A program made the position numbers and the translations under genes. DNA of 64,000 bases from Candidatus Gastranaerophilales bacterium (GTDB lineage Bacteria > Cyanobacteriota > Vampirovibrionia > Gastranaerophilales > Gastranaerophilaceae). Positions 41,920-50,253 of this stretch are shown piece by piece. Position 1 is the first letter of the stretch; each line of letters begins with the position of its first letter. The stretch is taken from contig CALURU010000010.1 of the NCBI GenBank assembly GCA_944323255.1, positions 1 to 64,000 on the forward strand. Reading direction: 5' to 3'. The notes beneath the pieces are model-generated. The model was not told the DNA's origin, did no database searches, and saw nothing but the letters and a program-made list of their open reading frames with translations.

Positions 41920-42837
41920 ATGATAAGCATAGTGTTTTTTGGAACACCGGATATAGGTTTAAAATCATTAGAACATTTCTATAACTCTGATGATTTTGAG
42001 GTTCTTGCAGTCGTAACCCAGCCGGACAAACCGTCAGGGCGGGGGCATAAACTTACACCAAGCCCTATTAAACAGTTTGCCATGGAACATAATATAAAAG
42101 TCTTTCAGCCTAAATCTATCAGGAAAGAACCGGAAATTATTGAAGCTTTAAAAGAATTAAAGCCGGATTTTTTCGTAACATTCGCATTCGGGCAGATTTT
42201 GTCACAGGAAGTTCTTGATATTCCAAAGTATGAAACAATTAATCTGCACGTTTCTCTTTTACCTAAATACCGGGGTGCAAATCCTATTCAGAGAGCAATT
42301 ATTAACGGCGATAAAGAAACCGGTATTTGCACAATGATAACAGAACTCGGGCTTGATTGCGGCGATATTTGCATGAAATATCCTATTGAAATCACTCAGG
42401 ACATGAATTGTGTTGAGCTTTTTGAACTTTGTGCAGCTAACTCTCCGGAACTTTTAGACAAAACTTTAAAAGGTATCAAAGATGGAACTTTAAAACCGAC
42501 ACCACAATGTGAGGATGGAATTTGTTTTGCAGACAAATTAAAAAAAGAAGAGTGCAAAATTGACTGGACTAAATCCGCAAAAGAAATCCACAATCTTGTA
42601 AGAGGCGTATACAAATGTCCGGGAGCTTTTTTTGAACATAATGGCAAAATAATAAAAGTTATGGAAACAGAACCGCTGGAAGATGACAACCAGAGAACCC
42701 CTGGAGAATTTGTCAACATTTCGAAATCCGGAATTGATGTCCAAACAGGCAAGGGATTATTAAGATTAATCAAGGTTAAGCCGGAAGGTAAAGGCGAAAT
42801 GCTTGCAAGAGATTGGGCGAACGGACTAAAGAATTAA
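41920..42837 (+). CDS. fmt: Methionyl-tRNA formyltransferase
   Basis: Transfers a formyl group from 10-formyltetrahydrofolate to initiator Met-tRNA. The 305 residues show VFFGTPDIGLKSLEHF at the start, the catalytic N-x-H segment INLHVSLLPKYRGANPIQRA, and ITELGLDCGDICMKYPIEI with the conserved aspartate. The C-terminal OB-type domain includes IDWTKSAKEIHNLVRGVYKCPGA in two adjoining conserved parts. Length is normal. Co-transcribed with def. Confidence 0.97.
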   Translation: MISIVFFGTPDIGLKSLEHFYNSDDFEVLAVVTQPDKPSGRGHKLTPSPIKQFAMEHNIKVFQPKSIRKEPEIIEALKELKPDFFVTFAFGQILSQEVLDIPKYETINLHVSLLPKYRGANPIQRAIINGDKETGICTMITELGLDCGDICMKYPIEITQDMNCVELFELCAANSPELLDKTLKGIKDGTLKPTPQCEDGICFADKLKKEECKIDWTKSAKEIHNLVRGVYKCPGAFFEHNGKIIKVMETEPLEDDNQRTPGEFVNISKSGIDVQTGKGLLRLIKVKPEGKGEMLARDWANGLKN

Positions 42838-42873
42838 AACAGCAAAAATACCTGTAATATTTTTAGTTACAAA

Positions 42874-42955
42874 TGTAAATTTTTCTAACAATCGTATATA
42901 CTCTGCCTTGTACATATATGCCACTATACGTATAATAGTGTAACAGGTACACTAT
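42874..42955 (+). promoter_or_regulatory. Promoter region of the 648-residue protein gene: recurrent motif, promoter and dyad
   Basis: TGTAAATTTTTCTAACA (42874-42890) matches the motif at 5515 and 19156 with one change over 17 bases; its TGTAAA is 17 bases before TATACT (42897-42902). A better promoter follows: TTGTAC (42908-42913), 17 bases, TATAAT (42931-42936). ATAGTGTA (42935-42942) and TACACTAT (42948-42955) form a perfect 8-base dyad over the -10 and the start point, suiting a repressor site. Confidence 0.6.
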
Positions 42956-42978
42956 AGTCGTAATATAGGGGCAAAATA

Positions 42979-44925
42979 TTGAAAATATCTTCTATTAATT
43001 CGCATGCTGATTTGTACAGAAAACCATACAACACTAAACAAGAAAATGGCAGCAGCAAGAATTTAACCTCAACGGTTAAAAATGACACAAACAACAACAA
43101 CAATCCTTCATTTAAGGCTCTCGGAATGTCAATGCTCGGACTGTCAAGTTCCATTATGCAATGGATAGAAAGCAAGGGATATCTTGTATCATTCTTGATA
43201 CAAGACGGACTTGGTATGACAGCTCCTCGTGTCTGGACAGGCTTCCACCGCGACAGAGAATTAACCGGAGAATACAATATTCAGGAAGGGTTTGAAGTTC
43301 TTGGAAGAGAAGGTATTACAGGTCCTTACATTATTGCGGTAGCACCTGCGGTTTTAGCTCTTACGGGCAAATTCTGCAAATCTACTAACACAAATACAAG
43401 GCTAATCAAACGTCTGGGCGAAAATTTCAAATCAATGATTTCAAATCCGGAGTTTGATAAATCAATAATTAATGATTCTCAAAAATTAAAATCAGAGTTT
43501 TACAAGTACAACCTAACTAAAATGTATAAAGACACTGTTCCAAATGACCCGAAATCACAGGAGACAGTTGATTACATAATAAAAGAATTTAATAAATATA
43601 ATTCCGGCAATAAAAAATCTAGCAAAGAAGCATTAGGTAATATTGTTGAGACAATAAATAATAAGATGGTAGAAAATTCCGACGAATTATTTAATGTTAA
43701 CAAGGTTTTTGTCGGCGAAGGAAAAACAAAAGCTGCTTTTGGAACAGCTGAAACTTTAAGAGCGATCAAAGATTTCGGATTTGATGCAATATCAAACAAC
43801 CCTCAAGCTTCTGCAATTGATGCAAGAGCAATTGAAAATATCAAAAACAACTTTGCCGCAAAACGTCTGTTGACAAACGTTGCCAATGTTGTAATTACTC
43901 TGGGCGGTTTATCTATACTGCCAAAGCTTTATGCTCCTTCTAAAGTTTCTCCTGGTGCAAATACTATGAAACACTTGCAGGAGAATAAAAAGAAACTTGA
44001 AACAGAAAATAATCACAAAAAAGAAGCAGAAACCTCTCCAAGCTTCAAAGGAAAGGGTATAAATACAGATGGTTTCTTCGCCAGATTAGGAAACTTTGCC
44101 ACAAAGCAGATTCCGGAAAAATGTCAGGCACTGTTAGAATACACCGGATATAATTTTTCAAAAACAACCTTTGCACTGCTTGCAACTTTAGGTTTGTTGT
44201 GGCCGAGAGGAAAGCATGCCTGGGAAAGAGCATCTGTTGATTCTAACGGCAAAAAAGATATGACAGAAATTTATGAAATACTATTAAGAGATACTGTATC
44301 CTCTCTGTCAGTTGTTTTTGCAGTACCTTTATTAACAAAGATGCTCGTAAAAAGTTATGAGGACAATGTTGGCTTCGTCCTTACCAACAGAGCTTCTGAC
44401 GGGAAAAATGCATTAAATAAATGTTTAGATATAATAAATCCGTACAGCGATCTTGAAGTTTTATCAGTAGCGGATCTTGATTCAATTTATGGAAATATTG
44501 ATTCTAAATCCAAATTATTAAACTTTGCGAATTTTATAGATAACAAAGGCGGAGATTTACAGAAAATCTTGTCTAAGTCTGAGAATGCCTCTGTTATGTT
44601 TAATGACAGAACATTTACGCTGGATTCTATCAAGCACTTAACCAAGGAAGAAAAGAACAAAAAAATTATAGAATTATTTAAAGAATTTAAAGTTTCTGAC
44701 AACAACACCGGAGATGAAGTTATATCTAAATTAATGAAAGGTTCGGGAGCCATAAAGAATAACAAAATAGCAAAAATGGCAAGAGGCTTGAACTCACTTC
44801 CTGGATTTATATCTACGGTATTCATATCCCCTGTAATTCTGGGTATATTAATTCCAATGCTGACATATCACAACACAAGAAAAGCAAATGCCAAGAAAAT
44901 GGCAGAACAAGGCACTAACGGTTAA
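42979..44925 (+). CDS. Internally duplicated lineage-type membrane-associated protein
   Basis: 648 residues, function unknown; third member of the family at 1880-5201. The start is TTG (42979) with AGGGG upstream. After an Asn-rich N-terminus comes NPSFKALG (F45-K46-A47). A second copy of the motif, TSPSFKGKG (F356-K357-G358), opens the other half. The halves also share an acidic-aromatic helix followed by a hydrophobic run (NIQEGFEVLGREG..IIAVAPAVLAL and MTEIYEILLRDT..LSVVFAVPLL). The C-terminus is a hydrophobic helix LGILIPMLTYHNTRKANAKK, the same ending as in the two paralogues. It may sit in a membrane through the hydrophobic segments. No catalytic motif is evident. Confidence 0.85.
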   Translation: MKISSINSHADLYRKPYNTKQENGSSKNLTSTVKNDTNNNNNPSFKALGMSMLGLSSSIMQWIESKGYLVSFLIQDGLGMTAPRVWTGFHRDRELTGEYNIQEGFEVLGREGITGPYIIAVAPAVLALTGKFCKSTNTNTRLIKRLGENFKSMISNPEFDKSIINDSQKLKSEFYKYNLTKMYKDTVPNDPKSQETVDYIIKEFNKYNSGNKKSSKEALGNIVETINNKMVENSDELFNVNKVFVGEGKTKAAFGTAETLRAIKDFGFDAISNNPQASAIDARAIENIKNNFAAKRLLTNVANVVITLGGLSILPKLYAPSKVSPGANTMKHLQENKKKLETENNHKKEAETSPSFKGKGINTDGFFARLGNFATKQIPEKCQALLEYTGYNFSKTTFALLATLGLLWPRGKHAWERASVDSNGKKDMTEIYEILLRDTVSSLSVVFAVPLLTKMLVKSYEDNVGFVLTNRASDGKNALNKCLDIINPYSDLEVLSVADLDSIYGNIDSKSKLLNFANFIDNKGGDLQKILSKSENASVMFNDRTFTLDSIKHLTKEEKNKKIIELFKEFKVSDNNTGDEVISKLMKGSGAIKNNKIAKMARGLNSLPGFISTVFISPVILGILIPMLTYHNTRKANAKKMAEQGTNG

Positions 44926-45010
44926 ATATCCAGCATTCTGGGTCTGATAGACATAATAATCTGTTTGTTGTAGTATTGTCTTTGTAAACCGGCTATTTTG
45001 GGGAGACCTT

Positions 45011-46384
45011 ATGAGACTACATAACTCTTATACAAATCAGATTGAAGAATTTAAACCCATTGAGGAAAATAAAGTAAAAATGTATGTTTGCGGACCTACA
45101 GTGTATGATAATGCACATTTAGGACATGCAAGATGCTACATTACCTGGGATGTATTATACAGGTATTTGAAGTTTAAAGGATATAATGTAACTTATTGCA
45201 GAAATGTTACGGATGTTGACGATAAAATCCTCAAAAAGGCAGAAGCTGAACACAAAACCCCTGAAGAAGTTTCCGGTTTTTGGTATAAAAAATTTAGTGA
45301 AAGCATGAAGGCTTTAAACAATTTGAAACCAGATATAGAGCCGTTTGCAACCAAAACATTGGGCGAAATGATTGCTATTGTAAAAGAATTAATCAACAAA
45401 GGATACGCTTATGAAGCTGATGGAGATGTTTATTTTAGGGTAAAAAAATTCCCTAAATACGGTTATTTGTCGAAACAACCGATTGATCAGCTGGAAAGCG
45501 GAGCCAGAATTGAAGTAGGAGAACATAAAGAAGATCCGCTTGATTTTGCGCTATGGAAAAAGGATGAGAAATTCGGCTACAAATCACCTTGGGGAACAGG
45601 TCGTCCGGGATGGCATATAGAATGTTCTGCTATGAGCCGGAAATATCTGGGTAAAACAATAGACATACACGCAGGCGGTGCAGATTTAATATTTCCGCAT
45701 CACGAAAATGAAATTGCACAATCGGAATGCGCAAACGGATGCAAATTTGTAAATTATTGGCTGCACAATGGTTTTGTAACCATTAACAAAGAAAAAATGT
45801 CTAAGTCTCTGGGAAATTTTCTCACAATAGATGATTTACTAAAAAATTATGATGCCAATACAATAAGATTTTTCATCTTAACCAATCATTACAGAATGCC
45901 GGTTGAATTTTCTGACGAAGCATTGCAGGCAGCTGCTAATGGTGTAAAGAGAATGCTCAATGCCAAACAAACAAAAATCAATGATACTATGGATATTTCA
46001 CAATATGATGAGTACAAAGAATTTGTATTGGCAATGGATGAAGATTTAAATACATCAAAAGCACTTGCTGTATTATTTGATTTAGCTAACAAAGCAAATA
46101 AAGATGTTTCATATGCTTATACTCTATTGCACAAACTGGCATCTACTTTAGGCTTTACTTTTGAAAAAGCAAAATTATCTGATGAAGAGCTTAAAAAGAA
46201 GTTGGAAGAGATAAGTACAGAATTGGGAGAAAAATATTCATCAATGGATGAAATTATTGAGAAGAGAAAGCTTGCACGCTCAGAAAAGAATTGGGAAGTT
46301 GCAGATAAAATCAGAATAGCTTTAGATAAGGCTGGTATAGTATTAAAAGATTCTAAGGAAGGTACCGTTTGGGAAATAAAATAA
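45011..46384 (+). CDS. cysS: Cysteinyl-tRNA synthetase
   Basis: Class I synthetase of 457 residues. The HIGH-type motif is HLGH (36-39) after CGPTVYDNA, in which C27 is the first zinc ligand. The KMSKS loop is at 262-266 ([12 protein letters not shown]). [13 protein letters not shown] and [20 protein letters not shown] are the other conserved blocks. Length is normal. A GGGGAGA site precedes the ATG. The last 16 bases overlap the start of the SpoIID-like gene. Confidence 0.98.
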   Translation: MRLHNSYTNQIEEFKPIEENKVKMYVCGPTVYDNAHLGHARCYITWDVLYRYLKFKGYNVTYCRNVTDVDDKILKKAEAEHKTPEEVSGFWYKKFSESMKALNNLKPDIEPFATKTLGEMIAIVKELINKGYAYEADGDVYFRVKKFPKYGYLSKQPIDQLESGARIEVGEHKEDPLDFALWKKDEKFGYKSPWGTGRPGWHIECSAMSRKYLGKTIDIHAGGADLIFPHHENEIAQSECANGCKFVNYWLHNGFVTINKEKMSKSLGNFLTIDDLLKNYDANTIRFFILTNHYRMPVEFSDEALQAAANGVKRMLNAKQTKINDTMDISQYDEYKEFVLAMDEDLNTSKALAVLFDLANKANKDVSYAYTLLHKLASTLGFTFEKAKLSDEELKKKLEEISTELGEKYSSMDEIIEKRKLARSEKNWEVADKIRIALDKAGIVLKDSKEGTVWEIK

Positions 46385-48003
46385 AATCATTATTGGCTGT
46401 ATTGTTATTATTAACCTGCATAGCAGCTGCGAAGCCCGCATTTGCCGATAACAATATAGTAAGAGTGGGGCTTACTGATAACAAATTCCAAAATGTATTA
46501 AAGCAACAGATAACTGTATACGGTACAGCAGATTGTGAAATTTGCGACAAAGAAACAAAAAAAGCTATAGCAGCAGTACCGGCAAATACAGAAATCACCG
46601 TTTATAATGGTGTAACCGGTCTTGATCTTGTTATTAACGGGAAAGTTTCAACCCTGCGGGATTTTGTTATAATCTGCCCTCAAGGAGTTTTAGGGGTTAA
46701 AGATCTAAAACGAAAAGGAAAACCTGCACTTTACCATGGAGCGTTTGAACTTGTTCAGCATCCTGACAGAAAGGGCTTTTACCTTGTAAATCTCGTTGAA
46801 GTTCAAGAATATTTAAAAGGAGTTGTCCCAAACGAAATGCCTGTAAGGTTTGGTGTTGAAGCTTTAAAAGCACAGGCGGTGGCAGCAAGAAATTATGTAT
46901 TATCACCAAGAACACAGGCATATGATGAATTTAATGTTGTGGACAGTGTAGCCAGTCAGGTGTATTACGGAGTCAATACTGAAGATGACTTATCCACACG
47001 TGCTGTTATGGAAACGGACGGAATTGTTGCCTTGTACGACAATGCACCAATACTTGCATTATACAGTTCGACAGCAGGCGGATATACAGAAAGCTATTCA
47101 AATGCTTTTTCCGAACCTGCAACAAAAATGTTTCCATCTATTGAAAGACCATACTTAACGGCAGTACCCGATAAAGAAGAATTTAAGACACTGGAAGAAG
47201 AGGACAAGGCTAAAGAGTTTTATGAAACAAAAGTTCCGTCTTATGACATAGAATCTCCATACTACAGATGGCAGAAAACCTGGGCTGTCGGTGAGCTGGA
47301 AAATATTTTAAAATCTACTTTAATAGCCCAATCAAAAACAGGTTTTATTCACCCTGCTTTCAATCAGGGCGATGAGCTTGGACATATAAAAGACATCAAA
47401 GTTATGAAACGCGGTCCTTCCGGAAAAGCCATTGAAGTAGAATTAATGACAGATAAAGGCTGCTATAGGATTACAAAAGAACTTGTAATCAGGCGTGTTT
47501 TTCAAAAAGACGGAATTTCGCTTCCTAGCGCAAATATTATCATCGAAAAACAGCTTGATAATTATGGCAATGTAACCGATGTTACAATAAATGGCGGAGG
47601 TTTCGGGCACGGAGTCGGAATGAGCCAGTATGGAGCAGGTTATATGGCAACAAAACTTAACCAGCCATATTATAATATCCTAAGACATTATTATACGGGA
47701 ATTAACCTCGGAACAATGCCAGTAACAGTCTGCGGAAATGAAGTTAAACAAACTTTCTGGGCACCTATAGGCAGAGCACGAATTATTGTAACAGACTCGA
47801 CTGCCGCCAAAATTGCAGTTATGATAAACGGCAAGGTTCACGAGTTTCCGGTCACAAAAACTATTTTCCAGAAAGATTTTAAAATAGATATTTCAAGATA
47901 CATTGAAGATGGTGAAAATACAGTAATCTTTTATCCCCCGACTTTAGGTCGTTCCGTAACTTTGTATGTAGAATTGGTAGAGAAGTATGACAGAAACGAA
48001 TAA
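46369..48003 (+). CDS. SpoIID/LytB-domain exported protein
   Basis: 544 residues. The TTG start lies inside the end of cysS and is followed by a signal peptide (SLLAVLLLLTCIAAAKPAFA). The SpoIID domain contains EVQEYLKGVVPNEMPVRFG, EALKAQAVAARNYVL, YSSTAGGYTESY and, after an insertion, GFGHGVGMSQYGAGYMA. Family members cleave or help cleave peptidoglycan glycan strands, in sporulation or, in non-sporulating bacteria, in cell-wall remodelling. There is a further C-terminal beta-rich extension of about 100 residues. The end overlaps murJ by 17 bases, linking it to cell-wall synthesis. It is the middle gene of cysS, SpoIID-like, murJ. Confidence 0.9.
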   Translation: MGNKIKSLLAVLLLLTCIAAAKPAFADNNIVRVGLTDNKFQNVLKQQITVYGTADCEICDKETKKAIAAVPANTEITVYNGVTGLDLVINGKVSTLRDFVIICPQGVLGVKDLKRKGKPALYHGAFELVQHPDRKGFYLVNLVEVQEYLKGVVPNEMPVRFGVEALKAQAVAARNYVLSPRTQAYDEFNVVDSVASQVYYGVNTEDDLSTRAVMETDGIVALYDNAPILALYSSTAGGYTESYSNAFSEPATKMFPSIERPYLTAVPDKEEFKTLEEEDKAKEFYETKVPSYDIESPYYRWQKTWAVGELENILKSTLIAQSKTGFIHPAFNQGDELGHIKDIKVMKRGPSGKAIEVELMTDKGCYRITKELVIRRVFQKDGISLPSANIIIEKQLDNYGNVTDVTINGGGFGHGVGMSQYGAGYMATKLNQPYYNILRHYYTGINLGTMPVTVCGNEVKQTFWAPIGRARIIVTDSTAAKIAVMINGKVHEFPVTKTIFQKDFKIDISRYIEDGENTVIFYPPTLGRSVTLYVELVEKYDRNE

Positions 48004-49555
48004 GGCTGATAGTGTACTAAAAGCGGCGTGGCTTATCGCTCTTGTAACGATTGCGAGTAAATTTATGGGATTTGTGCGGGACATGGTTGTTGCCAATTTT
48101 TATGGTGCAACACTTGTTTCGGATGCTTATTTCTATGCTCTTCAAATACCATCTCTGGCTATAATTATCCTTGGCGGCGTCGGAGGACCGTTTCACAGTG
48201 CAGCTGTTGCAGTATTCTCTAAATTAATACCAAACTTCGATTCTAAACCTGACGAAACTGTTAACAAACTATATAATACATTTTTAACTGTTTCTTTTAT
48301 ATTTTTTGCCGCATGTGCAATTCTTGGTTTCTTTTTTGCAGACAAAGTCATGGGCATTATAATCTCGGCAGGCGCTCCGGAGTTGGTTACGCTTGCTTCC
48401 GAACACTTCAGAATAATGTCGCCTATTATACTTATTGGCGGTATTATTGGTATTTACTACGGGCTTTTAATCTGTCATAAGCAATACATTTTGCCAAACC
48501 TTTCGCCAATGATTTTAAGTACTGTTGTCATTATTGTCATTTCACTTGTACACAATGACAAAACAGGCATTGTACTAGCTGCAGCAACAACACTCGGTGC
48601 AATATGCCAGCTTGCAGTCCAATTCCCAAAAATAAGACAGATTGGTTACAGAATAAAACCCAATTTTGACATAAAAAATCCTCAATTTAAAAATATCTGC
48701 GAACTTTTATTTCCGGCAATTTTAAGCTCTACAATCGGTCAAATAAGTATTTATATAGACATGTTCTTCGCTTCAACCCTTAAAGAAGGAGCCTGGACTT
48801 CTGTAGTATTTGCAAACAGAATCTTTCAATTTCCGGTCGGAATACTTGTCACAGCGTTTCTCGTACCGCTATTTCCAATATTCTCAAGGCTTGCCGGAGA
48901 AGGTGATTCTGAAGGTATAAAAACATACTTTAATAAAGGAGTCGGGGTCTTATTTTTTGTCGGGATTCCAATGTTTATATTAATACTGCTGCTTGCAAAA
49001 GATGGAATCTCACTGATATTTGAACGTGGAGCTTTCAACTCAAATGCTGTTGTTATGGTTTCAGAAGCATTATGCTATCTGTCAATCTCTATACTTCCGT
49101 ATGTTTTCAGAGATTCTATAACAAGAGTTTACTACGCATTCAATGATTCTAAAACCCCGTTTATTATCGCAATGTCCTCCATCGGTCTCAAAGCAATTTT
49201 AAACTGGCTTTTAATTTTAAAACTGGATATGGGAATTGCAGGAATCACGCTGTCAACCTCTTTTATAACTTTATTCAATGCAACTTTTCTGGGCTTATTT
49301 ATACATAAAAAAATAAAGCTGGATTATAAATCATTATTCATAAATCTTGCAAAAATGACTGCCGCCGGAATTATTACATTCCTTGCGGGCTGGCTTGTCT
49401 GCATAAGCTTTGACAAGATTGAACTTCCTAAGTATATTTTCGAAATTTCCAAAATAGCTATTGTAATGATATTGGCACTTGGATTGTATACCATATTAAA
49501 CCTTGCTTTCAAAATGGATTATGCAAAAGATCTGCTTGCAAGAATAAAAAGATAG
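47987..49555 (+). CDS. murJ: Lipid II flippase MurJ
   Basis: MurJ moves lipid II across the inner membrane for peptidoglycan synthesis. The 522 residues form about 14 hydrophobic helices. The conserved N-terminus is SKFMGFVRDMVVANFYGAT followed by SDAYFYALQIPSLA, and later FASTLKEGAWTSVVFANRIF with FPVGILVTAFLVPLFPIFSR. These are the MviN/MurJ hallmarks, including the arginines of the central cavity. Translation is probably coupled to the upstream SpoIID-like gene by a 17-base overlap. Confidence 0.96.
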   Translation: MTETNKADSVLKAAWLIALVTIASKFMGFVRDMVVANFYGATLVSDAYFYALQIPSLAIIILGGVGGPFHSAAVAVFSKLIPNFDSKPDETVNKLYNTFLTVSFIFFAACAILGFFFADKVMGIIISAGAPELVTLASEHFRIMSPIILIGGIIGIYYGLLICHKQYILPNLSPMILSTVVIIVISLVHNDKTGIVLAAATTLGAICQLAVQFPKIRQIGYRIKPNFDIKNPQFKNICELLFPAILSSTIGQISIYIDMFFASTLKEGAWTSVVFANRIFQFPVGILVTAFLVPLFPIFSRLAGEGDSEGIKTYFNKGVGVLFFVGIPMFILILLLAKDGISLIFERGAFNSNAVVMVSEALCYLSISILPYVFRDSITRVYYAFNDSKTPFIIAMSSIGLKAILNWLLILKLDMGIAGITLSTSFITLFNATFLGLFIHKKIKLDYKSLFINLAKMTAAGIITFLAGWLVCISFDKIELPKYIFEISKIAIVMILALGLYTILNLAFKMDYAKDLLARIKR

Positions 49556-49685
49556 CCTGCAATTAAGCATTTGTTTCTGCATATAATAATTACCTGATCA
49601 TACATTCACGCCTCCCCAACCGGGGTATTGATTAGTTTATTATAATGTTGTAAATAAATTGAAGAGAGAAGAAAGGAGCAAATTT

Positions 49686-50183
49686 ATGACAGAAGAACAC
49701 AAAGAGAGTTGGCTAAAGATCCTTGCCATAATAATTGCAGCATTTTTAGGAGCATTTTTAGCTTTTTATGTAGTAGCCGATTTAACATTTGCAAGAATGA
49801 CAAGTCCTGCTTATCACATGAAAAAAATGGAAAAATTAATGAAGAAAGAGCAGAAACAATTTGAGCGTATGGAAAAAGACTTTGGCGCAAATCCATTTGA
49901 GCCAAAACTTGCCCCGATGCTTGTTAATTTAGTTAAAGAACCGGAAGAATATAAAATTATAGTAGATTTAGAACCTTTAGACAATAACGAAAACAATGTA
50001 AACGTAAAACTCGCAGATAACATTGTGACCGTATCCGGTGAAATAGAAAAGAAAGAACACCACAGAGAAGATATAATGAGCTTTTCACAATCATATTATC
50101 TCGATGAAAAAATTGAAGCAGATAAAATGACCAAAGAAAGAAAAGGTAACAGATATATTATTACCATACCTTTTGAAGACTAA
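49686..50183 (+). CDS. Membrane-anchored Hsp20-like protein
   Basis: 165 residues from the ATG with AAGGAG seven bases upstream. One N-terminal membrane helix (ILAIIIAAFLGAFLAFYVVA) is followed by a Lys/Met-rich helical stalk (HMKKMEKLMKKEQKQFERME). A C-terminal alpha-crystallin-like domain follows: EEYKIIVDLEPLDNNENNVN, NIVTVSGEIEKKE, SFSQSYYLDEKIEADKM and RYIITIPFE. Small heat-shock proteins are normally soluble oligomers; here the domain is tethered to the membrane. It could protect membrane or envelope proteins from aggregation, but that is inference. A strong bidirectional terminator follows. Confidence 0.85.
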   Translation: MTEEHKESWLKILAIIIAAFLGAFLAFYVVADLTFARMTSPAYHMKKMEKLMKKEQKQFERMEKDFGANPFEPKLAPMLVNLVKEPEEYKIIVDLEPLDNNENNVNVKLADNIVTVSGEIEKKEHHREDIMSFSQSYYLDEKIEADKMTKERKGNRYIITIPFED

Positions 50184-50203
50184 TCTCTTAAATAGTAACT
50201 ATA

Positions 50204-50240
50204 AAGAAGGGCGGGTTGATTTTATCAACCCGCCCTTTCT
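50204..50240. terminator. Bidirectional terminator
   Basis: AAGGGCGGGTTGAT (50207-50220) pairs with ATCAACCCGCCCTT (50224-50237) around TTT, with T-rich tails on both sides, between convergent genes. Confidence 0.9.
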
Positions 50241-50253
50241 AATAATTTTTCAA

